A model generated the notes under the pieces. That model had not been told where the DNA came from. It worked only from the letters and a program-made list of their open reading frames with translations, and made no database searches. From assembly GCA_965212505.1 (NCBI GenBank), contig OZ243123.1, positions 1,922,001 to 1,986,000 on the forward strand: 64,000 nucleotides of DNA. Direction: 5' to 3'. Position numbers and translations under genes: made by a program. Each line of letters opens with the position of its first letter. Position 1 is the stretch's first letter. Positions 32,202 through 39,484 of the stretch are shown here, piece by piece. Source of the DNA: JAHEKO01 sp965212505. GTDB taxonomy: Bacteria; Acidobacteriota; Thermoanaerobaculia; Multivoradales; JAHEKO01.

Positions 32202-32528
32202 TCAGTCGTCGCTTTCATCGGAGCGCTCGAGGATCTCGATGCGCTCGGCGATGACTTCGGTGATGTAGCGCTTGGCGTCGCCGTCCTGCCACTGGCGGGT
32301 CTGCTGACGCCCCTCGACGAAGAGGAGCTGGCCCTTCGTGAGGTCTGCGGTGCGCTCGGCCTGGGAGCCGAAGGCGACGACGCGGTGGAAGTCGGTGGTC
32401 TCCTTGCGCTCGCCGTCAGAGTACCACCAGCGGTCGGTGGCGAGGGTGAAAGCGGTGCGGGGATTGTCACGGTTGCCAACCTCCGGGTTGCGGGCGAGGT
32501 TTCCGATGAGGAGGATCTTGTTGAGCAT
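32202..32528 (-). CDS. ssb: Single-stranded DNA-binding protein (second copy)
   Basis: The protein has 108 residues with an OB fold: M-L-N-K-I-L-L-I-G-N-L-A-R-N-P-E at the N-terminus, A-F-T-L-A-T-D-R-W-W-Y, T-D-F-H-R-V-V-A-F-G-S-Q-A-E-R-T and K-G-Q-L-L-F-V-E-G-R-Q-Q-T. AAGGAAA precedes ATG 32528. It differs clearly from the first ssb (20645-21019), so the two are not a recent duplication. It ends in an acidic E-R-S-D-E-S-D-D without the canonical D-D-I-P-F tip. It lies between the two defence cargo operons; a large imperfect hairpin precedes it. Confidence 0.9.
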   Translation of the reverse strand: MLNKILLIGNLARNPEVGNRDNPRTAFTLATDRWWYSDGERKETTDFHRVVAFGSQAERTADLTKGQLLFVEGRQQTRQWQDGDAKRYITEVIAERIEILERSDESDD

Positions 32529-32935
32529 GATTCGCTTTCCTTTCTGCCCATCCCTGGGCCGTTGTGGTGAGTGGGTCGGTTGTGGTGGCTCTTGGTCATC
32601 GTCGTTCCGTTCGATTGCTGCCTCTTCACCCAGGCTTGAGAGGCAGCCGGAACGGCGATGAGCTAGAGCCCACCCGCCGAGGTCAGGCTGGAGGTCGAGC
32701 GAAAGAGCCGCGGGCGTGCCAGGTCGGGAGAGGCAGGGGAGGGGCCTGGCGGGATCGTGGCGGCGGAGCGAGACTGGAGGCCGCAGCCGAGGGGAAGAGC
32801 GGCGCTTCAGCAAACGCCAGGAATGGCAGGGAGTGAACAGAGCCCTGCGCTAGGATCGGCGCAGGAACCCCGAGCCAAGAGGGAGCGCCCATGCGAAACC
32901 TCCGCCGAGACTGGCTCTCTGGCAAGAGTCCCTAG
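32529..32935. other. Non-coding spacer between ssb2 and the SIR2 operon
   Basis: No convincing gene is visible on either strand in this ~400-bp stretch. It must hold the promoters of the second ssb (leftward) and of the SIR2 operon (rightward), and it contains the hairpin at 32597-32660. The right half is purine-rich with no clear motif. Confidence 0.5.
32597..32660. repeat. Large imperfect hairpin upstream of ssb2
   Basis: The outer arms CATCGtCGTTCCG (32597-32609) and CGGAACGgCGATG (32648-32660) pair at 12 of 13 positions. The inner arms CTGCCTCT (32618-32625) and AGAGGCAG (32639-32646) pair perfectly around a 13-nt loop. An 8-nt bulge on one side and 1 nt on the other separate the stems. 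It could be an RNA leader of ssb2, a single-strand origin or a protein site. Confidence 0.45.
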
Positions 32936-34282
32936 ATGCTTGACGACAACCTCAAGACCAGGCTGCTCAACTCGATAGAGGCCGACAATCTGGTCGTGTT
33001 CTGCGGAGCTGGGCTGTCCATGGCCGATCCGAGCAGGCTACCGAGCGCTGCTGCGGTCGCTGCGATCTGTGCCGAGCGCTATGTTGATGAGTTCGGTGAG
33101 ACGCTCCCCGACACCGCAATCGGAGACTTGGGCGCGATGGCTGAGTTCTTCTACGGGAAGAATGAGCTCCGCAAGATCTTCATACCGAGGCTAGTTCCGT
33201 GGGATCGTTTTGGTGGTAGTCCGAACAGGGGACACGAGGCCTTGGGAGACTTCCTCTCCTGCGGTGCCATCAACCTGGCGGTGACCTCGAACTTCGACGC
33301 GTTGGTAGAGGCGGCGGCTTTGCAACTCGGCGAGTCAGTCTTCGACAGCTGCATCGATGCCGCGGAACTCAATGTGCAGCGTCCACATCGGCCACTCATC
33401 AAGCTGCATGGCTGCGGGAGCCGGGATCGAAAGAACACCGTGTGGTGCGACAGCCAGCTGGGCGACGCTCCCATCAGTGACAGGGTCGGAGCAATCTCAG
33501 AATGGTTGCCCGCGCATCTGCGCGACCGAGATCTGATTCTGGTCGGCTTCTGGTCCGACTGGGGCTATCTCAATCAGGTCCTCAGCGACTGCGTTGCTGC
33601 GATCGAGCCACGTCTCGTGGTTCTAGTCGATCCGAGTAGCCCGGGCGACCTGCAGGCGAAAGCGGCGGCCCTGTGGGAGTGGGCAAACGGGCCCAAGAGC
33701 GAGTTCCACCACCTGCAGATGTCAGGCGACGACTTTCTCGATGATCTGAGACGAGCCTTCTCGGCGCGCTTCGTGGACAAACTGCTTCGTGCGTCCGAGG
33801 CAGCGTATGAGACGCTGACCGGGAAGAAGCGCCCCGTAGACATCAACCTTGATCCGGTCGACCGAGTCGAGGATCTGGTCTGGATTCGGCGCGATCTATC
33901 GGGCGTGCCGAATGGGAGTGTCTCGCGCCGGAAGCGACCGGAGACCGATATGCATGCGGCCGGCGCAGCAATCATTGCACTCGCAGAGCTGGGTGCCGAG
34001 CGAGACGGTCCCTTCCTGAAAGTAGGGGACATGACGGTGCGAGTAGTCCAGGCGCCAGGGACGCCGTTGAGCATGGTCAAAGAGGCATTCAGAAGCGAGC
34101 CGCCGGACTCGACTGGCGCAGACCTAGTGATCTGCGCCGGAGCGATCGAGGACGGCGGTGCTCCCAGCCATCTGGTTCGCGGAGGTGCCGCGGCCACCGT
34201 AGTTCGGCCGGGGCTAAAAGGGAAATGGGTTACGTTTCACGAGGCGCTCAGCCTTCTGGAGGAGGCCGATGCGGATAGCTGA
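32936..34282 (+). CDS. SIR2-domain effector, first gene of an ABC-three-component-like system
   Basis: The protein has 448 residues. The SIR2-like NADase fold spans ~15-270: V-V-F-C-G-A-G-L-S-M (~22-31), V-T-S-N-F-D-A-L-V-E (~119-128), I-K-L-H-G-C (~155-160, the catalytic-type histidine) and V-G-F-W-S-D-W-G-Y, the variant of G-x-S-x-x-D seen in SIR2_2 proteins. The rest (~300-448) is a separate alpha/beta domain with L-K-V-G-D-M-T-V-R-V-V and L-V-I-C-A-G-A-I-E-D-G-G, a fair match in place to the constant C-terminal domain of ABC-3C effectors. Prokaryotic SIR2 effectors usually destroy NAD+ after phage sensing. The next gene starts 14 nt before its stop. Confidence 0.8.
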   Translation: MLDDNLKTRLLNSIEADNLVVFCGAGLSMADPSRLPSAAAVAAICAERYVDEFGETLPDTAIGDLGAMAEFFYGKNELRKIFIPRLVPWDRFGGSPNRGHEALGDFLSCGAINLAVTSNFDALVEAAALQLGESVFDSCIDAAELNVQRPHRPLIKLHGCGSRDRKNTVWCDSQLGDAPISDRVGAISEWLPAHLRDRDLILVGFWSDWGYLNQVLSDCVAAIEPRLVVLVDPSSPGDLQAKAAALWEWANGPKSEFHHLQMSGDDFLDDLRRAFSARFVDKLLRASEAAYETLTGKKRPVDINLDPVDRVEDLVWIRRDLSGVPNGSVSRRKRPETDMHAAGAAIIALAELGAERDGPFLKVGDMTVRVVQAPGTPLSMVKEAFRSEPPDSTGADLVICAGAIEDGGAPSHLVRGGAAATVVRPGLKGKWVTFHEALSLLEEADADS

Positions 34283-34796
34283 TGCAGTAGGCGAGACCCT
34301 TCGAATCGCCAACTTTGATCTCCTCCGTCCTAGTGACCGGCCGTCTCATCTCTATTTCGAAGATGGCACCCTGATGGGGCTGTTTGTCGAGTTCCCCAAC
34401 GTCGATGCCCTCTTGACACAGTGGCGAAACGAGCAAGACGAGTTCCTGGCCGCGAATGCAGAGAAGATCCGCTCCAGTGCCAGCAAGGCATGGAACCTGT
34501 ACTGCGTCTTCATGACTTCAGACGAAGCGGCTGACGCTCACGCTCTTGACATCGCGGCTGTAGAGGAGGACTTCCGCGGCACGCGGAAGATCGTCGGCGC
34601 CGGAGTTATCTCCCGGGCAGATGTCGTTCAGACGCTCTTGCCAATCCTCCCTATTCAGAATCTCTTGGAGATCGCAGAGACCGACGTTCGCAAGGATCTG
34701 AGAGATAGGCTGACCCTGTCCGAGCCGGTTAAGGCTGCTCTCTTTGACGGCGTTCCCACACGGGAGCTGGTTGAGCTCTTCTTGGAGGAGTCATGA
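34269..34796 (+). CDS. Middle component of the SIR2/ATPase system
   Basis: The protein has 175 residues and overlaps both neighbours (14 nt with the SIR2 gene, 4 nt with the ATPase gene), so the three proteins are made together. It has N-terminal strands (L-Y-F-E-D-G-T-L-M-G-L-F-V-E-F-P), the segment S-K-A-W-N-L-Y-C-V-F-M-T followed by I-A-A-V-E-E-D-F-R-G-T-R-K-I-V, and a helical end. This resembles the small middle-component (MC1-type) proteins of ABC-three-component systems, which read W-N-x-Y-x-V followed by an E-x-D-x-x-x-x-R-K pattern. No enzyme motif is visible; in those systems it bridges effector and ATPase. Confidence 0.65.
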   Translation: MRIADAVGETLRIANFDLLRPSDRPSHLYFEDGTLMGLFVEFPNVDALLTQWRNEQDEFLAANAEKIRSSASKAWNLYCVFMTSDEAADAHALDIAAVEEDFRGTRKIVGAGVISRADVVQTLLPILPIQNLLEIAETDVRKDLRDRLTLSEPVKAALFDGVPTRELVELFLEES

Positions 34797-36835
34797 AACT
34801 CACATACGTTGAAATGGTCGGCTTTCGCGGTGTGAGGGAGCAGGTTCGCGTGCCAGTACCAGATGGGTTCGCGGTCGTGTGCGGCCCAAATGGCAGCGGC
34901 AAGAGCACGATTTGCGATGCTCTCGAGTTCGCATTGACCGGATCAATCAGCCGCTACAGTGCCAAGACAGAGAAGGGTGAGCATCTCAAGGACTACCTCT
35001 GGTGGCGAGGAGGTGGCCGTGCGCTGGATCCGCATGTCAGCGTCGGCCTGAACGGGGACGGTCCAGAGATGCATGTGACCCGGAGCCCCACAGGAGTCGA
35101 ACCTGGCGAAGGTGAAGTTCTGTCGAAGCTTTGCGAGGAGGCGATGGCGCCTAGGAACGCCTTGCAGTACCTCTGCCGGTCCTCCATCCTGCGAGATGAA
35201 CTGATTGGTGAGCTGAGTCTCGACCTGTCTGAGACGGAGAGGTTTCAGATCGTCCGCTCTACGATCGGGGTCTTCGATTTCACCGATGTTGAGGGGCGTC
35301 TTGATGATGCGCGCAAAGAGCTTCACGAGCGGCTCGTGCAAGCGGAGGAGCAGTACGGAGAGGCTCGAAAGCGAAGCACCGACCTGATTGAGGAGTTGAG
35401 CGAGACAAAGGCGAGATTCGGCCAAGCTAAAGACGCTGAGAAGGCTGAAGCGCTCCTCAGAGAGCTCTTGGTGGCCCCGGAGGGGGACGTGCCGAGCTTG
35501 ATTTCAGACGGTCGAGAGCTGATGGGGCAGCTGCGCCTGAAGGTTGATCGTCTAGTGGAGCTTGTCTCAGAGGTCCAAGGTCTGGAGAGGCAGGAGAGAG
35601 ACTTGAGCGCGCCCGACGCTGATCGGGCTCTGGACGAGCTCAAGGCAGCTCTCGCCGCGCGGCAGGCAGATGCTGACCGAAGAGTCGAGGATCTAGCGGG
35701 CATCGAGGAAGAGCTCAAGAAGGCCGAGTCGCAATCGCCTGAAATTGCAGCGCTTGCGAATCTCCATCAGTCTGGGTCGACCCTGGGCTTACGCAGCGGG
35801 CAATGTCCTCTCTGTGGCTCCGAGATAAGTGAGGCTGACTTCGCGGAACACCTGCAGACGGTCAACAACGCCATAGAAGAGCATGGCTCGCGGGTTGCCG
35901 CGACTATCGGGGCCCGCGACGAGCGGCGAGAGCTAGTTCGGCAATCGCAAGCAGAAATCTCCCGACTTCGTCTGCAGGTCGGCGATCTCGAACGACAGGC
36001 GGCGTCGTTCGCGGAACGATGGAGCCGACTGCGGTCACAAGCCAGCGGGCTTGGGCTCGACGTAGATCAGTCATCGAGTGGTGTACTCGAGGTAGCTCGC
36101 AATGCGGTCGAACGGCACCGGTCCGATCTCCAACGGCTAGAAGAAGCGATTGCCACGCTTGAAGCATCCGCCCTCCTGGATCGCCTAGTGGAGCTGGAGC
36201 GTTTGATCGACAAGCGAAAGCGGGAGACCAAGGTCATCGAGGGCCGGATAGCGAAGCTCGGCTCGGCAGAGAGCAGAGCCCGAGAGGCGCTTGCATTTGT
36301 ACGGCGCGTCTCAGGAGAACTAGTAGATGAGCGCCTTGCTGCCCTGAGTCCGCTGCTGAAGGAGCTTTACTCACGATTGCGTCCGCACATTGATTGGCCG
36401 CAAGTTGACTACCACATCAGAGGTGACGTTCGCCGCTTCCTGAGTCTTCAGGTCGGTGATGAGCTGAACCCAGCGTTCATGTTCAGCAGCGGGCAACGAA
36501 GAGCTGCAGGAATCGCGTTCCTCCTCGCGGTATTCCTGACCAGATCGTGGTCGCGCCTGAGGACCCTGGTTCTCGACGATCCCGTTCAGCACATTGATGA
36601 CTTCAGAGCGCTACACCTTGTTGAGGTGCTGACCGCCATCAGACGGGCTGGCTTCCAGATACTCTGCACCGTCGAGGACGCAGCAGTCGCGGATCTTCTT
36701 TGCCGCCGGCTGGGCAGTGCGGGCCAGGGAGACGGAGTGCGGATCGACCTCGAGTACGTGGCTGGTAGGGGCGTCAGTGTGATGGAAGTGGAGCAGGTCG
36801 GCCGCCTTCCAGAGAAGGCGCTGGTCAGCGCGTAG
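34793..36835 (+). CDS. SMC/Rad50-like ATPase of the SIR2 system
   Basis: The protein has 680 residues. Walker A is C-G-P-N-G-S-G-K-S-T (~31-40). Two long coiled-coil arms (~155-325 and ~350-520) flank a C-P-L-C zinc-hook-like pair in G-Q-C-P-L-C-G-S-E-I (~340-345). Toward the end come the signature F-S-S-G-Q-R-R-A and Walker B T-L-V-L-D-D-P-V-Q-H-I-D. Only one C-x-x-C is present, as in Rad50, so two subunits could join through a shared zinc. It would sense DNA ends or structures and license the SIR2 effector. It is the last gene of the operon, followed by the iteron region. Confidence 0.85.
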   Translation: MKLTYVEMVGFRGVREQVRVPVPDGFAVVCGPNGSGKSTICDALEFALTGSISRYSAKTEKGEHLKDYLWWRGGGRALDPHVSVGLNGDGPEMHVTRSPTGVEPGEGEVLSKLCEEAMAPRNALQYLCRSSILRDELIGELSLDLSETERFQIVRSTIGVFDFTDVEGRLDDARKELHERLVQAEEQYGEARKRSTDLIEELSETKARFGQAKDAEKAEALLRELLVAPEGDVPSLISDGRELMGQLRLKVDRLVELVSEVQGLERQERDLSAPDADRALDELKAALAARQADADRRVEDLAGIEEELKKAESQSPEIAALANLHQSGSTLGLRSGQCPLCGSEISEADFAEHLQTVNNAIEEHGSRVAATIGARDERRELVRQSQAEISRLRLQVGDLERQAASFAERWSRLRSQASGLGLDVDQSSSGVLEVARNAVERHRSDLQRLEEAIATLEASALLDRLVELERLIDKRKRETKVIEGRIAKLGSAESRAREALAFVRRVSGELVDERLAALSPLLKELYSRLRPHIDWPQVDYHIRGDVRRFLSLQVGDELNPAFMFSSGQRRAAGIAFLLAVFLTRSWSRLRTLVLDDPVQHIDDFRALHLVEVLTAIRRAGFQILCTVEDAAVADLLCRRLGSAGQGDGVRIDLEYVAGRGVSVMEVEQVGRLPEKALVSA

Positions 36836-36964
36836 CGAGCCTCACGAGCGCGAACGGATCGGGGAATCCGCAAGCCGCCGCCGACTGCTACGGGAACAAG
36901 AACTAAAGGATCGTACAGGGAGCTACAGGGCCTCTGCGGAAGTCGCTGTCGAGATTGGGGTTAG

Positions 36965-36976
36965 GCGAACGTTCGC
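36965..36976. repeat. 12-bp palindrome beside the iterons
   Basis: GCGAACGTTCGC is a perfect palindrome whose right end overlaps the first iteron by 2 nt. It may be an extra RepA or host-factor site in the origin. Confidence 0.4.
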
Positions 36977-37067
36977 GACTGTTTATTCGTAGGGCCGCGA
37001 CCGTCTATTCGTCGCAGCGCGACCGTTTATTCGTAGGTCGGACTCGACAGCGCGATCGTTTATTCGT
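36975..37067. repeat. Four iterons, probable RepA-dependent origin of replication
   Basis: Direct repeats of GCGAcCGTTTATTCGT lie at 36975-36990, 36997-37012, 37019-37034 and 37052-37067. Each differs from the consensus by at most one base. They start 22, 22 and 33 bp apart, that is 2, 2 and 3 helical turns, so all would face the same side of the DNA. They lie just downstream of repA, as origins of several Rep-type plasmids do. Confidence 0.75.
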
Positions 37068-37089
37068 GGAAAAGGCAGGGCTTTTCCAC
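37066..37089. repeat. Perfect 9-bp hairpin next to the iterons
   Basis: GTGGAAAAG and CTTTTCCAC pair perfectly around GCAGGG. Its right arm runs into TTTTCCACAGG, similar to a DnaA box (TTATCCACA). It could be an origin element or, for the leftward repA transcript, a terminator with an A/T-containing stem. Confidence 0.5.
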
Positions 37090-37122
37090 AGGCGAAGTGC
37101 TGCTGTTACCCTCTCGACGCGG

Positions 37123-38001
37123 TCAGCGCCCCGGAGCCTTTGCGACGTGAGGCGGACTCGGTCTCAGCCGGAGACCCAACGGCCCTGCTTCTAGCCGCGC
37201 ATTGGGATAGAGGGTCAGCACGCTCCGCGCGTGGCGCAGAAACGCCTGCTTGAAGTCCCGGGTCCGACCATACTCGGCGCCAAACTGGATCGCGAGCGTC
37301 TCCCAGGGGATCTGCGTTGGCCTGCGCAGGTAGCTCATCCGATAGGTGAGCCAGAGGTAGATGTCGAGTGCCAAGGGAGAGCGGAGAGCAGTGACCGCGC
37401 GGAGGTCGACGGGCACCGGGCGGTCGACAGCGCTCTCAAAGAAGCCGGTGCTGAGCTCGACCGTCGATCTCCACGAAAGTGCCTGGCCGGGATTTGAGGG
37501 ATTCCACAAGAGACGAGTATGGCGAGCGAGGCGGAAGCCCGTGTCGTGCCACTCGCCGGTGGCTCGCCGGTCGTACGTGTAGGCGATCGTCGACGAGAAG
37601 AGCCGCATCATCTGGTCTCGGAGCCGTCGGATCGTTCCCCAGCGGCCGCCAGCAGGGATGAGGCCGAGCTGAGCCATGAAGCCGGTGAGGGTGGGCCCGA
37701 GCTGCAGTGTCGGGCTCTTCGTGCGAACGGCCTCGGTCGTTGCCCAGGCCAGCAGGAGACGAGGGTACCGGCCGTACGGGAGACCGGCATCGGGATGAGC
37801 AGTGATGGAAAAGGTGAGGTCTCCGTTCCTTCGGACGAAGGAACTATCGGCAGGCTCGCGATGGGGGAGACCGGCCTTGACGAGTTCGCGGGCCATGAAG
37901 CCGATGGCGCCGGCCGAGACGGCGCCTCTGTCCTCGATGTCGAGCGCGAGGCGAAACAGTTTCCGATCCCGCGAACGCGTTCCGCGCGACGTTGCACGCA
38001 A
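37123..38001 (-). CDS. repA: RepA-type plasmid replication initiator
   Basis: The protein has 292 residues. It matches the plasmid RepA family (RepA_C type): L-P-Y-G-R-Y-P-R-L-L-L-A-W-A-T-T-E-A-V-R-T, L-T-G-F-M-A-Q-L-G-L near the middle, R-R-L-R-D-Q-M-M-R-L-F-S-S-T-I, and S-P-L-A-L-D-I-Y-L-W-L-T-Y-R-M-S-Y-L in the second winged-helix region. It would bind the iterons just downstream (36975-37067) and let the excised element replicate. It starts 5 nt after the integrase stop, so excision and replication genes share one transcript. The N-terminal ~15 residues may be shorter if a later start is used. Confidence 0.85.
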   Translation of the reverse strand: MRATSRGTRSRDRKLFRLALDIEDRGAVSAGAIGFMARELVKAGLPHREPADSSFVRRNGDLTFSITAHPDAGLPYGRYPRLLLAWATTEAVRTKSPTLQLGPTLTGFMAQLGLIPAGGRWGTIRRLRDQMMRLFSSTIAYTYDRRATGEWHDTGFRLARHTRLLWNPSNPGQALSWRSTVELSTGFFESAVDRPVPVDLRAVTALRSPLALDIYLWLTYRMSYLRRPTQIPWETLAIQFGAEYGRTRDFKQAFLRHARSVLTLYPNARLEAGPLGLRLRPSPPHVAKAPGR

Positions 38002-38006
38002 GTCGA

Positions 38007-39206
38007 TCAGCGCGCTTCTTCCTTCACCTGCACGCGGCCGTTCGTCAGCTCGTGAAGGTGCGCGCCCATCGTTTCGGCCGCCGCTATCTGTGCGTCATCA
38101 AGGCGAGATCGGTACACGCGGTCGGTGATGTCGATGTCATCGTGCCCCGCGAGATCCGAGACGAGTTCGAGAGAGACACCGGCGGGGACGCCTTCGCTGA
38201 CGAAACTGTGGCGCAGGGAGTACGGCGTTGCACCTTCGATGCTGGCCATGCGGCAGAGTGCGTCCCAGGTCTTCTTGATGCTCTTCAAGGGCTGGCCCGG
38301 GCGAGGTCCCTCCAGCACGTAGGGACTGTCATCTCTTCGCTCGACGCGATGGAGGGCGGCCAGCGCGGGCTCGTTGAGCCAGATGACCCGGCCGCGTTTG
38401 GTTCTGCCGGGGCGATCCCCCTTGGCCTTGGGCAGACGGATCCGCCGACTCTCGAGGTCGACCCAATCCCACTTCAAGCCGAAGATCTCGCCCGGACGGC
38501 AGCCGGTGTATAGGAGGAGCTCTACCGCTGTGAGGGAAGTATCCGGCAGGATGCGTTCACGCCGCGCTTGGGTGAGAGCGGCGCCCAAGCGCTTGTACTC
38601 GCGAGCGTTCAGATGCCTCTGTCGAGGAGGTTCCGGATAGCGTTGGATGCCACGGGTGGGATTGGAGCCGCGTTCGCGCCAACCCCAGAGCTCGGCGAGG
38701 TTGAAGGCCTTGGAAAGAAGGGCGAGTACTCGGTTGGCTGCGAAGGGCTTCGCTGCCATTGCGACGTGGAGCTCTTGCACGTCCTCGGAAGTGATCTCGC
38801 GGACGAAGCGCTTGCCGAGCACGGGAAGGACGTGGAGGCGCCACATGCGCTCGTCGTCCTCCGCGCTTCGTTTCGACTTGTGGGGCTTCGCGTGGCGCCG
38901 CTGATACTGGCGTGAGAGGGTCTCAACCGTGTAACGGGCAGGAGCGGGATCTTTGCCGTCGAGCAGCTGGAGGAGCAGCGCCCGAGCTTTCTCCCGAGCG
39001 CTGGAGAGCGGAAGAACATCCGTGCGACCGATGAAGTGGGGCTTGCGGCGAAAGCGCACCACGTAGTGCTTCTGCGATCGGTGGACCCGAACGCCGAAGC
39101 CACGCAGGCTCCTCGGACTCCCGCCCTCCATGATGTAGTAGGGGTTCTTCGCGGCGAAGGCAGCTCGATCGATGAGCTTCCGCGTCAACCTTGGAACGAT
39201 CGCCAT
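38007..39206 (-). CDS. int: Tyrosine recombinase (integrase) of the element
   Basis: The protein has 399 residues with a strong AGGAGG before ATG 39206. It has an N-terminal arm-binding region (~25-90), a SAM-like core-binding domain (~93-180) and a catalytic domain with R237 (Y-T-G-C-R-P-G-E-I), K262, R332 (P-Y-S-L-R-H-S-F), H355 (A-G-H-D-D) and the nucleophile Y365 (D-R-V-Y-R-S). The first position of the H-x-x-R box is Tyr (329) rather than His. It lies ~170 bp from a truncated tRNA-Pro, its likely target, and is co-transcribed with repA. Confidence 0.92.
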   Translation of the reverse strand: MAIVPRLTRKLIDRAAFAAKNPYYIMEGGSPRSLRGFGVRVHRSQKHYVVRFRRKPHFIGRTDVLPLSSAREKARALLLQLLDGKDPAPARYTVETLSRQYQRRHAKPHKSKRSAEDDERMWRLHVLPVLGKRFVREITSEDVQELHVAMAAKPFAANRVLALLSKAFNLAELWGWRERGSNPTRGIQRYPEPPRQRHLNAREYKRLGAALTQARRERILPDTSLTAVELLLYTGCRPGEIFGLKWDWVDLESRRIRLPKAKGDRPGRTKRGRVIWLNEPALAALHRVERRDDSPYVLEGPRPGQPLKSIKKTWDALCRMASIEGATPYSLRHSFVSEGVPAGVSLELVSDLAGHDDIDITDRVYRSRLDDAQIAAAETMGAHLHELTNGRVQVKEEAR

Positions 39207-39379
39207 GATTGCCTCCTATCGGTGGAGCTTGTACACGTCTCGTACACCAGGCATCCCGGAAACGTGCGCAAACCTCCGTAGTCCTACGATAGGTAAGCAA
39301 GAAGCAAATCCTTTTATTTCAGTAGTTTACGGTAGACAACCGTAAGGTACGGTAAGGCATGCAGGAGCCCCAGATTAGA
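39207..39379. promoter_or_regulatory. Integrase promoter and repeat-rich att-proximal region
   Basis: This gap holds TGTAC-N7-GTACA (39230-39246), the inverted repeat TTACGGT-N5-ACCGTAA (39327-39345) and another TACGGTAA (39348-39355), so ACGGTA occurs three times within 30 bp next to the tRNA fragment. Such clustered short repeats beside an att core are usually integrase or excisionase sites. It is more AT-rich than the surroundings. Confidence 0.45.
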
Positions 39380-39424
39380 ATGGGGTTCAGGGGGTCGCGA
39401 GTTCAAATCTCGCCGTCCCGACCA
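39380..39424 (+). other. Attachment site: 3' 45 nt of tRNA-Pro(GGG), tRNA positions 32-76
   Basis: From 39380 the sequence follows tRNA numbering exactly: loop ATGGGGT with U33, anticodon GGG (39382-39384) and G37; 3' anticodon stem TCAGG; 5-nt variable loop; T-arm GCGAG-TTCAAAT-CTCGC with all five pairs; CGTCCCG acceptor strand; A73 and CCA. G37 and the C1:G72-type acceptor fit tRNA-Pro. The upstream DNA cannot form the D-arm or the acceptor 5' strand, so the gene is cut at the anticodon. This is the expected product of site-specific integration into a tRNA gene. Confidence 0.8.
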
Positions 39425-39484
39425 TATTCACAACAATTCCCCACGCTTCACCGTTTCCTCTGGCACGGCCGACCCGAGAGCCGC

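Noticed and set aside
39340..39424. A complete tRNA gene next to the integrase
   Set aside because: Only positions 32-76 fold; no D-arm or 5' acceptor strand can be built from the preceding DNA.
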